A stretch of 64,000 bases of DNA from positions 1,404,001 through 1,468,000 of the forward strand of contig NZ_CP011801.1 in the NCBI RefSeq assembly GCF_001273775.1. Reading direction: 5' to 3'. A program made the position numbers and the translations under genes. A model generated the notes under the pieces. The model saw only the letters and a program-made list of their open reading frames with translations, made no database searches and was not told the origin of the DNA. Positions 18,879-26,722 of the stretch are shown here, in pieces (the first letter of the stretch is position 1; each line of letters begins with the position of its first letter). Source of the DNA: Nitrospira moscoviensis (lineage in GTDB: Bacteria; Nitrospirota; Nitrospiria; Nitrospirales; Nitrospiraceae).

Positions 18879-18953
18879 GGCCCTGCGTCGCGGGGCTCCG
18901 AGGGGTGGCCGGATTCGCTCGGAATCGGTGGCCGGATTCAGCGGAATACACAA

Positions 18954-19371
18954 GAACAGATCAAGAAGCGCATGCTTGAGTGATGACCTATGAGATGCCG
19001 AAAGGCGTTGAGCACCACAGGGCGACGAGAAACCCCGAGCCGATCTCACCGGTGATGACCTATGAGATGCCGAAAGGCGTTGAGCACGCGAGCAAGACCT
19101 TCATCAAGGGTCTGTCACAGAGTGATGACCTATGAGATGCCGAAAGGCGTTGAGCACAGGGTCCTCCAGGCATTGCCCACGCGCGCCGGCGGTGATGACC
19201 TATGAGATGCCGAAAGGCGTTGAGCACATATGACAAGCCCCCAAACACTACCATCGACACCACTGTGATGACCTATGAGATGCCGAAAGGCGTTGAGCAC
19301 GTGTCCATGATGCGTTCCAATTGATCCAACCAGCGGTGATGACCTATGAGATGCCGAAAGGCGTTGAGCAC
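18954..19371 (+). CRISPR. CRISPR array, distal part beyond the IS: 6 repeats
   Basis: The array resumes after the IS with the other 26 nt of the interrupted spacer (including the GAACAG duplication), then six repeats starting at 18980, 19052, 19122, 19192, 19265 and 19336. They are identical to the proximal repeats, with five spacers of 34-37 nt between them. Even the last repeat is not degenerate. These would be the oldest spacers if the leader is on the cas2 side. Their transcription now has to pass through or start within the IS. Confidence 0.97.
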
Positions 19372-19484
19372 TCGCTGTAATATGACCGACCACATAGGAC
19401 ACACCGGAAGCTGGAAAATGTACCGGGAGTCTTTGTTGTGGCTTGTTGCCCCGAGAGTCGGCCCTGTCTAGTCCGCATGATCGT

Positions 19485-19680
19485 TCAGTAGGCCTTCTGG
19501 AAATCCGGTTTGCTCAACACGCGCGCAATGTCGATGCGGGTCCCGGACCGTTTGAAGACCACCCGATAGTCGTCTGCCCATAGTCGTACAACAGTTGCTT
19601 AAAGCCCTGCAATTTCTTGATCCGTTTTCCATCGCCAGATCGCGCTGTGCCTTCTCAGACAGGAAAACCTGATAGGTCAC
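19485..19680 (-). pseudogene. decayed RelE/ParE-type toxin
   Basis: Read on the minus strand from a GTG at 19680, the first 16 codons give VTYQVFLSEKAQRDLA, a typical start of a RelE/ParE toxin. The frame then fails. A second frame supplies KRIKKLQGFKQLLYDYG and a third DYRVVFKRSGTRIDIARVLS with a stop at 19485, which is the family's C-terminal strand pair. Two frame changes and a shortened middle show the gene is inactivated. It overlaps the end of an antitoxin-like gene, as expected for a toxin-antitoxin pair. A sequencing error could explain one frameshift but hardly the missing middle. Confidence 0.65.
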
Positions 19681-19840
19681 GCGGTACGGGCTTTCTTTTC
19701 GTACATTTGGCCTTGTAATCGGACAGGGATATGGAGAAGCCGGCGCGAACGTCTTTCAACCCTTCTTCGATCTTCTTCCGCAGCTTGGGGCTATGGGCCA
19801 GCAAGGAATCTTCGATGTAGTCGCTTGGCGTCTCGGTCAT
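19655..19840 (-). CDS. probable antitoxin of the decayed RelE/ParE pair
   Basis: A 61-residue frame starts with MTETPSDYIEDSLLAHSPKL and continues RKKIEEGLKDVRAGFSISLSDYK. Its size, amphipathic helices and position immediately upstream of, and overlapping, the toxin remnant support an antitoxin. A start three codons upstream (19849) is also possible and would overlap the GNAT gene end. The last dozen residues may be read-through caused by changes around the toxin start. I do not recognise the exact family. Confidence 0.5.
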   Translation of the reverse strand: MTETPSDYIEDSLLAHSPKLRKKIEEGLKDVRAGFSISLSDYKAKCTKRKPVPRDLSGFPV

Positions 19841-19845
19841 GCAGG

Positions 19846-20325
19846 TCATCCGTTCTGAAGTGGCGGCGCCGGCTCGCGATATTTGGCGAAGCAGATCAGA
19901 TCCAGATGGTGATAGTGGTTGGGCAGCACGGTTTCCGCCTTGTAGCCCAGGTTCAGGAAGAACTGAATGTTCCTCGCCGTGCGCAGCATGGTGCAGGCGT
20001 AAAACTTGTGGGCGTCGGTCGTGACCCGTTCGATCTCCCGGATCAGCGCTTTTCCCACGCCATGGCCCTGATGGGCTGGACTCACCGATAACAATCGCAT
20101 CACACAGACGCCGGCCACGGTCCAGAACCGCACCGATCCCACGATGGCGCCGTCTGCTTCCGCGACGAGGATCCGTTTCTCCCTGGCATCCTGTCTCAGG
20201 CTCTCGATCGTTTCCGTGGTCCACGCGCTCGTTTCGTACAGATTGGTGTATTCGCCGAACGCGGCCTGCTGCACGGTGAGGATGGCCTCGAAATCAGCTT
20301 CGGTGGCGGGCCTGATGCGCATCAT
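19846..20325 (-). CDS. GNAT family N-acetyltransferase
   Basis: The 159-residue product is a GCN5-related acetyltransferase. The N-terminus MMRIRPATEADFEAILTVQ is the standard first strand and helix. Motif A, the acetyl-CoA site, is MRLLSVSPAHQGHGVGKALI (Q/R-x-x-G-x-G/A form), and motif B is in KFYACTML and FFLNLGYKAE. The acceptor substrate cannot be predicted. It is the first gene of a short minus-strand set that continues into the antitoxin/toxin remnant. Confidence 0.88.
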   Translation of the reverse strand: MMRIRPATEADFEAILTVQQAAFGEYTNLYETSAWTTETIESLRQDAREKRILVAEADGAIVGSVRFWTVAGVCVMRLLSVSPAHQGHGVGKALIREIERVTTDAHKFYACTMLRTARNIQFFLNLGYKAETVLPNHYHHLDLICFAKYREPAPPLQNG

Positions 20326-20414
20326 CGGCGCCTCAACGAGTCGGTCTCATCGCGCGAGGAAACGCGATCGTCCTCGGTTCTGCGCATCCTGCCTTATGCG
20401 TGGGGAATCTTCAA

Positions 20415-21407
20415 TCACCGAGACAGCTGCTCCATCGTGCATTGCTTCGGTGACTTGTCGGGGCGGAAGCGGATGAGTTTCGTGCCGTGGCGGAAGTGAT
20501 TGTCGGTGACGTGGTCGAAACTCACTTCCACGACCAGTTTCGGCAAGAGCGGCTTCCATTGGGCGGACCGTTCCGTCGACCACCGGCTCGGTGCGCCCGG
20601 CGCATTTCCGGTAAATCCCGGTTCCTGAATGAGCTGTTCAAGCTGCTTGGTCAAGGCTGGTTTCTCGGCCTTGGGAATGCCCGACGTAAAACCGACATGG
20701 TTCAAGCGCCCCTCGTTGTCGTAGAGGCCGAGGAGGAGAGAGCCCACTTCGTGTGAATCAGCGCCGTACCGAAACCCGCCCACCACGCAATCCGCCGTGC
20801 GGATGGCTTTGTATTTTTGCATCACCCGTTCGCCCGGCACATACCCATCGGTCATCTTTTTTGCGACGATGCCGTCGATATACCAACCGGTTGAATTAAG
20901 CCATGTCATGGCTTCCGTGAGGGAATCCGTCTGCGGCGACAGTTTGATGGCCTTGTCTTTTGCGTAATACGTCTTCCAGAACCGCTCCAGCAGCACGCGG
21001 CGTTCCGACAACGGCGCCGACATCATGTTCACGCCTTCGTCTGTTTCGAGAAGGTCGAAGATTACGAACGTCGCCGGTTGCTTCTCCGCCAGCATCTTGA
21101 CCCGGCTCGCCGCCGGGTGGAGGCGCAGCTGGAGGTCGGAAAACGAATAGCCGTTTTCCCCTTCGACCAATAACTCTCCGTCGAGGATGAACGTTTGCGC
21201 CGCCAGGTTCTCAAGACGGCTCACGATGTCGGGAAAATAGCGCTCCAGCGGCTTTCCGGATTTGGACCGCAAAGTCACGCGGTGCGCTCGCTTGTCGGCC
21301 AGGCAGCGAAAGCCGTCCCATTTCGGTTCGTACCGCCAGTCTTTCCCTTCAGGCAGCCGATCGACGAGGAGCGCTTCCATCGGGACTATCGTCGGCGTGC
21401 GTGGCAT
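20415..21407 (-). CDS. ATP-dependent DNA ligase
   Basis: The 330-residue enzyme seals nicks using ATP. The adenylation motif is KWDGFR near residue 28 (Lys nucleophile), followed by LDGELLV, FVIFDLLE and the IDGIVAKK lysine motif, then KYKAIRTADCVVGG. A C-terminal OB domain completes the ligase. There is no N-terminal extension, so it is of the short LigC type. The start at 21407 has AAAGGA about 10 bases upstream; a longer frame to 21602 is out of phase within the upstream polymerase gene. The two genes overlap by 59 bases, indicating coupled expression of a repair pair. Confidence 0.88.
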   Translation of the reverse strand: MPRTPTIVPMEALLVDRLPEGKDWRYEPKWDGFRCLADKRAHRVTLRSKSGKPLERYFPDIVSRLENLAAQTFILDGELLVEGENGYSFSDLQLRLHPAASRVKMLAEKQPATFVIFDLLETDEGVNMMSAPLSERRVLLERFWKTYYAKDKAIKLSPQTDSLTEAMTWLNSTGWYIDGIVAKKMTDGYVPGERVMQKYKAIRTADCVVGGFRYGADSHEVGSLLLGLYDNEGRLNHVGFTSGIPKAEKPALTKQLEQLIQEPGFTGNAPGAPSRWSTERSAQWKPLLPKLVVEVSFDHVTDNHFRHGTKLIRFRPDKSPKQCTMEQLSR

Positions 21408-22341
21408 GCACGTGCATCCTTTCTGGCGTCGATCTCGGGAGGCGCTGCTTGGGCTCGGCCTGCTGAACTGCATGCCCCTGTATTCGTTTGAGCACCGCCT
21501 CCATGTCGAATTGGTTCGCGCTGTGGAGTGCCGTGAGTTCGTGCCATTCAAGCGGCACGGCGACCGGCGCGCCCGGGCGGGCGCGCAGTGAATAGTCGGC
21601 AATGCCCGTGGCGGTGTAATCGTTCCGGAAGAAGTCGATGAGGATTTTCCCCCTGCGCTTGGCCTTGGTGATCGTGGCCACGTAGGTGTCCGGCGCGTCC
21701 TGTACCATCTGATGCGCGAGAGCCCTGGCCCAGTCCTTCACTTCGTCCCAGGGGCTCGCGGGCGCCAGCGGCGCCACGACATGCAATCCCTTGCCGCCGG
21801 TGGTTTTTAAAAAACTGTCCAGCCCTGCTTGCTTGAGCCGCGTTCTGATTTCCAGCGCCGCTTCCTTGACCTTCGCGAACGGCACGTGCTCATCGGGATC
21901 CAGATCGAAGATCATCCGGTCGGGCATATGGATAGTATCGATCGTGGCGCCCCAGGGATGTATCTCGATGACCCCTACCTGGATCATCTCCATGATCCCC
22001 TGCGCGTCCTCCACATAGATGTACTTGTAGCTGCGGCCTTTATACTCCCAGGAGAACGGATGGACATGCGGGCCTAACCCGAAGCCCACATTGCGCTGAT
22101 AAAAACAATCGGCCTTGACGCCGCTGGGACAGCGCACCACCGTGATGGGGCGGCTGCGTATGTCTCGCAACAGGAACGGCGCGACGGCCGCGTAGTAGCG
22201 AGCCACCTCGCCTTTGGTGATCCGCCCTCGCTCAAATACGATGCGGTCCGGATGGGTGATGCTCACGCCATGGAGGACCAGGTCTTCTTGGGCAGGTGCG
22301 TTCTTCTTCATCCCTCTTTTATACCTAATCAGTCCGGGCAT
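21349..22341 (-). CDS. LigD-type primase-polymerase domain protein
   Basis: The 330-residue protein corresponds to the polymerase domain of LigD, an archaeo-eukaryotic-primase fold enzyme used in bacterial end joining. Visible are ITHPDRIVFERGRITKGEVARYY at the start, the metal-binding MIFDLDPDE, and TTGGKGLHVVAPL. It probably fills gaps with ribonucleotides before the adjacent ligase acts. No Ku gene is visible in the window. An alternative start lies at 22311 (Met11); neither has a good ribosome site. A 16-bp perfect palindrome lies 5 bases upstream of the longer start. Confidence 0.87.
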   Translation of the reverse strand: MPGLIRYKRGMKKNAPAQEDLVLHGVSITHPDRIVFERGRITKGEVARYYAAVAPFLLRDIRSRPITVVRCPSGVKADCFYQRNVGFGLGPHVHPFSWEYKGRSYKYIYVEDAQGIMEMIQVGVIEIHPWGATIDTIHMPDRMIFDLDPDEHVPFAKVKEAALEIRTRLKQAGLDSFLKTTGGKGLHVVAPLAPASPWDEVKDWARALAHQMVQDAPDTYVATITKAKRRGKILIDFFRNDYTATGIADYSLRARPGAPVAVPLEWHELTALHSANQFDMEAVLKRIQGHAVQQAEPKQRLPRSTPERMHVHATHADDSPDGSAPRRSAA

Positions 22342-22346
22342 ACCTG

Positions 22347-22362
22347 CTAGGCAGCTGCCTAG
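22347..22362. promoter_or_regulatory. 16-bp perfect palindrome upstream of the polymerase-ligase pair
   Basis: CTAGGCAGCTGCCTAG is a perfect palindrome between the response-regulator gene end and the LigD-polymerase start. It could be an operator or simply a hairpin; no protein can be assigned. Confidence 0.4.
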
Positions 22363-22385
22363 AGATCATGGCAATAGGACTTTCC

Positions 22386-23723
22386 TCAGCCCTCGTACTG
22401 CTTCAACTTCGTCAGCAGGGTCTTGTAGTCGATCCGGAGGATCCTGGCGGCCTGCGTCTTGTTGCCGTCGGTGGCTTTCAGGACGCGTGCGATGTGCCGG
22501 CGTTCGATGTCGTCCAGTGACAGGCGCGCGAGATCGTCCGTCTGCGGGGCGTGTCCCGATGGCGGCAGCGCGTGCTCGATATCGTCTTTCGTGAGCGGCG
22601 CCGTGCCGGGACTCAACAGGACAGCCCGTTCGATGACGTTCCGCAGCTCCCGGATGTTGCCGGGCCAGGGATAGGCTGCCAGCGGCGGCAGGGCGTCGGG
22701 GCTCATCGTTCTCGTCGGGGCGCCGGGAACCCGAAGGGTATGCAGGATGTGGTCGATCAACGCCGGCAGGTCGTCCGTGCGCTCCCGCAGGGGCGGGACG
22801 AGGAGCGCGACCGTGTTGAGGCGATACAGGAGATCCTGGCGAAACCGGCCGGCGGCGGCCGACTGCTGGAGATCCTGATTGGTGGCGCCGACGATCCTGA
22901 CGTCCGCGCGCAGGGTGCGGGTGCTGCCGACCGGGCGGTATTCGCCGCGATCCAGAAACCGTAGCAGGCTCACCTGCATCGCCGCCGGCATCTCACCCAG
23001 TTCATCCAGAAACAGCGTGCCGCCGGCGGCGGCGGCGATCAGACCCGGCGTGGATGCGGTCGCGCCGGTGAACGCGCCCTTCTCATGGCCGAACAGCTCG
23101 CTTTCGAGCAGCTCGCGGCTGACGGCGCCGCAATTGATCGCGATGAAGGGGCCCGCCGAACGGGGGCTCAATTCATGCAGCAGCCGAGCCACGATTTCCT
23201 TGCCGGATCCGGTTTCCCCTTGAATGAGCACCGGCGCTTGGGACGGCGCCACCCGTGTGATCCGGGCTTTGAGCTCCCGCCAGGCGCGACTCGGTCCTTC
23301 GACAATCACGTCATGCCGGTAGCCGCCGTGGCGGGCCGCGAGATTTTCCCGCCGCAGCTCGCGCACCGTTCGCAGTTTGGCCAGGGCGGCCTTGACCGCC
23401 GCGCCGTCGAACGGCGTGTCTTTGACGAGAAAGTCCCAGGCGCCCTGCTTGATCGCCTCGACCGCGTCCTTCACGTCGCCGTGGCCGGTCAGCATGAGGA
23501 CGTCCACGTCGGGCTGGTGCTCCTTCACCCATTGCAGGACGCCGCGCCCGTCGATCCCCGGCATGCGCAGATCGGTAATGACGCAGTCGTAAGACGCGGC
23601 GTTCAGCGCTTCGATGCCGGCCCGGCCGTCCTTGGCGGCCGCCACCTCGCAGCCCTCGGCCCGCAGCGCCTGTTCCAGCACCAGCCGGACGAATTCTTCG
23701 TCGTCGATGATCAGAATACGCAT
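22386..23723 (-). CDS. sigma-54 response regulator (NtrC/AtoC type)
   Basis: The 445-residue protein has a receiver domain (phosphorylatable Asp51 in VITDLRMPG, plus the acidic pair DDEE), an AAA+ sigma-54 activator domain (Walker A GETGSGKE, GAFTGA loop for sigma-54 contact, Walker B GGTLFLDELGEMP, RLNTVAL and ATNQDL), and a C-terminal Fis-type helix-turn-helix (TQAARILRIDYKTLLTKL). When phosphorylated it should activate sigma-54 promoters. Its partner is the kinase encoded just upstream, 121 bases away. The target genes are unknown. Confidence 0.95.
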   Translation of the reverse strand: MRILIIDDEEFVRLVLEQALRAEGCEVAAAKDGRAGIEALNAASYDCVITDLRMPGIDGRGVLQWVKEHQPDVDVLMLTGHGDVKDAVEAIKQGAWDFLVKDTPFDGAAVKAALAKLRTVRELRRENLAARHGGYRHDVIVEGPSRAWRELKARITRVAPSQAPVLIQGETGSGKEIVARLLHELSPRSAGPFIAINCGAVSRELLESELFGHEKGAFTGATASTPGLIAAAAGGTLFLDELGEMPAAMQVSLLRFLDRGEYRPVGSTRTLRADVRIVGATNQDLQQSAAAGRFRQDLLYRLNTVALLVPPLRERTDDLPALIDHILHTLRVPGAPTRTMSPDALPPLAAYPWPGNIRELRNVIERAVLLSPGTAPLTKDDIEHALPPSGHAPQTDDLARLSLDDIERRHIARVLKATDGNKTQAARILRIDYKTLLTKLKQYEG

Positions 23724-23844
23724 AACAAAGACGCGAGACGGGCGTGACGAGCGGGAGGCGCGAGACGCGGCTGCGGCGGCACGCGCGGAGTTATCTCATC
23801 AGGTCGTCGCGTCTCGCTTGTCTTGCTCCTCTCGCCAATCTCGC

Positions 23845-25383
23845 TCACTGTGTCGGAAACGCCAAGTAAAACGTGCTGCCCTTGCCTGGCTGGGATTCGG
23901 CCCAGACGCGGCCGCCGTGCTTCTCCATGACCAGCTTCACGATCGCCAACCCGACGCCGGTGCCGTCGTATTCCTGCGGGCCATGCAGCCGTTCGAAGAG
24001 GCCGAAGATCTTGTCGCGCTGCTCGGCGTCGAAGCCGATGCCGTTGTCCCGTATCCAGATGACGCGTTCACCGGCGCTCTGTTTGCCACCGATGCGGATG
24101 TCGGGCGACGGGTGGCGCGCGGAAAACTTGACGGCGTTGTCGAGGAGGTTGACGAGCGCCTGGCGGATGCTGACCGGCTCGCCATACAGGTCGGCGAAGG
24201 GCAACTCGACATGGATCGCCAGTTTCTGGCCTTGCGCGCCGGCGAGGCGATCGGCGACCAGGCTGCCGATCATTTCGAGCACGTTGAACCGCTGCTTCGG
24301 CAATTCCTGCTGCTCCAGTCGCGAGTATTTGAGCAGGGCGTCGATCATATGAGTCAGGCGCAGCGCCGACCGCCGGATCACCTCGATGTGGTGTCGGACG
24401 CGCGGATCCTGGGCGTCGGCGAACTGCTTTTCGAGCAGCGAGGAAAAGCCTTCGATTTCGCGCAGCGGCCCTTTGAGATCGTGGGCGACGGAGTAGGTGA
24501 ACGCTTCGAGCTCTTTCGTCTTGCGCATCAGCGCGCCGCCCCGTTCCCGGAGCGTCTCGAGCATGACCGTCAGCGACGCGGCCAAGGTGCCGACTTCATC
24601 ACGCGCCGGCCAGGTCTCGAACTGCGCGGTGAGATCGTGGTGGGCGACCCGGTCCGCGGTGGCGGCGAGCTGCTTCAGCGGGCGGGCCACCAGCCGCTGC
24701 ATCATCACGTAGACCGAGACGATCAGCGCGGCCAGGATGCCGACCACCCCCATGATGAGCAGCCGCGCCTGCTCGACGAGCCGGTCGCCCTCGAGCTTCA
24801 TTTCGACGTCGATCTTGCGGTGGATCTCGATGAGCGAGGCGACGGCGTCTTCGGTCTTCGTGGCGATTTCTTCATACGCCGATTCCGCAGCGAGCCGCGG
24901 CGAGCCGTGCCGCCGTGCCGTGTCGACATCCTCCCGCTGGGCCCGCAGCGCACTGAGGCCGTCGGCAATGGCCACGATCATCCGGCTTTCCTCCTCCGCC
25001 AGGTCGGCCCGCCCGTGCGCCTGCAGCATGCCGTAGAGAACCGGATGCGTGGGGGCCGCATGGGTGGCCTGGTACGTATCCAGGGCCGCCAGGGTACGGC
25101 GCTCGATCTCTGCGATGGCCGCAAGGCCCTCTTTTGGTGTCGCGGTGGGATGCTCCAGCGCATGGTGCATATGCATCTGCATGTCCGTCAGGTTCCGGAG
25201 CATCTCGGAGGCGGTGACGACGCCGGGAATCGTGATGCGCTGGTGGCGGTCGATGTAGCTGTTGACGCGGGACAGATAAAACAACGAGGCGCCGAGGCTG
25301 CCGATCAGCAGCAGGACGATCACACTGAACGACAGGGCGAGCTTTTTTCCGATGGAAAGGCGACTGAGCCAACCGCCCGGCAT
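23845..25383 (-). CDS. membrane sensor histidine kinase
   Basis: The 512-residue kinase has an N-terminal membrane segment (about residues 14-37), a helical periplasmic sensor region of the four-helix bundle kind (about 38-205), a second membrane segment (about 207-228), and a HAMP linker (RPLKQLAATADRVAHHDLT). The phospho-acceptor is His in AFTYSVAHDLKGPLREIEG. The ATPase domain shows the N box LVNLLDNAVKFS, G1 DNGIGFD and G2 GTGVGLAIV. It should phosphorylate the adjacent response regulator. The signal is unknown. Confidence 0.93.
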   Translation of the reverse strand: MPGGWLSRLSIGKKLALSFSVIVLLLIGSLGASLFYLSRVNSYIDRHQRITIPGVVTASEMLRNLTDMQMHMHHALEHPTATPKEGLAAIAEIERRTLAALDTYQATHAAPTHPVLYGMLQAHGRADLAEEESRMIVAIADGLSALRAQREDVDTARRHGSPRLAAESAYEEIATKTEDAVASLIEIHRKIDVEMKLEGDRLVEQARLLIMGVVGILAALIVSVYVMMQRLVARPLKQLAATADRVAHHDLTAQFETWPARDEVGTLAASLTVMLETLRERGGALMRKTKELEAFTYSVAHDLKGPLREIEGFSSLLEKQFADAQDPRVRHHIEVIRRSALRLTHMIDALLKYSRLEQQELPKQRFNVLEMIGSLVADRLAGAQGQKLAIHVELPFADLYGEPVSIRQALVNLLDNAVKFSARHPSPDIRIGGKQSAGERVIWIRDNGIGFDAEQRDKIFGLFERLHGPQEYDGTGVGLAIVKLVMEKHGGRVWAESQPGKGSTFYLAFPTQ

Positions 25384-25466
25384 GGGCGTAGCCTAGCACA
25401 GGGGTAGGCAAGTCGCCAGGGCGCCGGGGGCGGCTCCGGGCGCAAGCCGGCGCCTCTCGGAGTGAC

Positions 25467-25501
25467 GGGGACAGCCACCAATCGGAAGGGTGGCAGTCCC
25501 C
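25467..25501. terminator. stable hairpin downstream of the outer-membrane gene
   Basis: GGGGACAGCCACC and GGTGGCAGTCCCC pair over 13 positions with one A-A mismatch and a 9-nt loop. The hairpin lies four bases past the minus-strand stop at 25506 and between two minus-strand genes. No T-run follows it on the minus strand, so it may terminate only weakly or stabilise the 3' end. Confidence 0.45.
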
Positions 25502-25505
25502 TTGT

Positions 25506-26558
25506 CTAGCGCATGATGACGTCTTTGCCGCGATTCCAATACCACTGGAAGGCGAAATTGGGATAGATCGCGTCCGGAGCGTTCTGGCCGGCGACCGTGA
25601 AGAGCACGCCGACGGCGCCGACGATCGAATCGGTCAGCTTGAATTGGATGGCCGGTTCGACACCGATCACCGTGGAGCCGCTCAGCGATCCCCGGTTGAT
25701 CGCATGGCCGTCGGCGCGCCAGGTGGCCGTGTGCAGCGTGGCGATCTCGACGTTGTAGGCCAACCCCTTCTTATCGTCCAAAAAATGTTCGAAGGCCAGC
25801 CGGGTGTTGATGATGTCGCCGACGTACGTGCTGCGTCCTCCATCCTCTCCAGGCGCCGAGTAGGTGTAATACACGCCGCCGCTGATCCGGAACGGCTTGA
25901 AGTTTTTCCGGAACGTGACGCCTTCGGTGAAGCCCAGCTCCCCGAATCTGGTCGCCGGCAACCGCCCGAGGGGTGCGAAGCCGCCCGGCGGCCGCTCGGT
26001 CCCGGTCCACCGGCTGGTGGGCAACACGATTTGCTGATACAGCGTGATGGAGGGCCGCTCGCTGTCGGGATCCTGGACGATGGGGCGATATTTCAGCACG
26101 AGTGAAAAGTCGCCCATGCCGGTGTCGGTCGTCCAGGGGCCGCCGCGCCCCGCGTTGAACGACGGCGTGTCCTTCGCCCAAAACGAGTTCACCGACGTAG
26201 CGGCGCCGAGCTCCACATGATCTGTCAGACCATAGGTGACCGTCACGAGCGGGGAGACGGAGTAATTGTGGACCGGTCCGCTGCGGGCGTCCGTCGCAAA
26301 GGACAGCCGATTGCCGTAGCTCCCTTCGGCGATCTGCGAAAAGAGAAACGGCCTGACCGACAATTGTCCCTGAGGATGGATATCGACCGATTGGATCAGC
26401 AGGGGTCCTTCTGAAAATGGATTCCAGCTCTGACGATACTTCTTGATCTCCTCATCTGACGGCACCCAGTCGAAGGCCCGCGACAGGTCCGTACCGGCAA
26501 GCCATACAAGCAGGGTCAATGCGAAGAATGTTGGAGCTCGCTGCATGCGCATCTTCAT
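25506..26558 (-). CDS. outer-membrane beta-barrel protein, putative transporter
   Basis: The 350-residue protein has a signal peptide (first ~28 residues, ending LSRAF) and then alternating hydrophobic/aromatic strands ending in the aromatic WNRGKDVIMR. It resembles the family annotated as outer-membrane phenol-degradation or MetA-pathway transporters. The phrases VTVTYGLTDHVELGA and GDFSLVLKYRP are typical barrel strands. It is transcribed away from the molybdate regulator, sharing the same intergenic control region, so it may be co-regulated with oxyanion uptake. The substrate is not visible. Confidence 0.7.
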   Translation of the reverse strand: MKMRMQRAPTFFALTLLVWLAGTDLSRAFDWVPSDEEIKKYRQSWNPFSEGPLLIQSVDIHPQGQLSVRPFLFSQIAEGSYGNRLSFATDARSGPVHNYSVSPLVTVTYGLTDHVELGAATSVNSFWAKDTPSFNAGRGGPWTTDTGMGDFSLVLKYRPIVQDPDSERPSITLYQQIVLPTSRWTGTERPPGGFAPLGRLPATRFGELGFTEGVTFRKNFKPFRISGGVYYTYSAPGEDGGRSTYVGDIINTRLAFEHFLDDKKGLAYNVEIATLHTATWRADGHAINRGSLSGSTVIGVEPAIQFKLTDSIVGAVGVLFTVAGQNAPDAIYPNFAFQWYWNRGKDVIMR

Positions 26559-26590
26559 TTAACATTAAACCGATGAAGATTATGTCATAT

Positions 26591-26709
26591 ACATAATTTA
26601 ACTTGATCTAAATTGTCAATAATGTTGCTCGCCGCTAAATAGCGAGTGACGCAGGGCACAGCGATATGTGTCGGAGACATAATACTTGACAAAAGGAAAG
26701 TTAAATTGC
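26591..26709. promoter_or_regulatory. divergent promoters with paired AAGTTAAATT boxes
   Basis: The AT-rich region between the barrel gene and the regulator holds two promoters. Leftward: TTGACA (26619-26614), 17-bp spacer, TTATGT (26596-26591). Rightward: TTGACA (26686-26691) with only a weak -10. The 10-mer AAGTTAAATT occurs once in each spacer region, inverted relative to the other: 26604-26595 on the minus strand and 26698-26707 on the plus strand. This arrangement suggests one regulator binding to both promoters, most simply the adjacent HTH protein. Confidence 0.6.
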
Positions 26710-26722
26710 TACACCAATTGCC

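Larger units (their letters stand above)
16313..18953 (+). mobile_element. IS21-family insertion sequence inside a CRISPR spacer
   Basis: A complete 2.6-kb IS21-type element with istA and istB. The left end begins TGCGTATTCCGACCCAAGCC and the right end, read inward, TTGTGTATTCCGCTGAATCC. Multiple internal copies of a GTCGGCCACTGATTCCGAC-like sequence near both ends are the usual IS21 transposase sites. GAACAG flanks the element on both sides (16307-16312 and 18954-18959), a 6-bp target duplication. Removing the element and one copy restores a 35-nt spacer, the same length as its neighbours. Both genes are intact, so it may still be active. Confidence 0.93.

Noticed and set aside
23614..25407. 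A 597-codon plus-strand frame opposite the two-component genes
   Set aside because: It is antisense to a clear histidine kinase and response regulator, composed of Arg/Gly/Asp-rich sequence without domains, as expected from the third-position GC bias.
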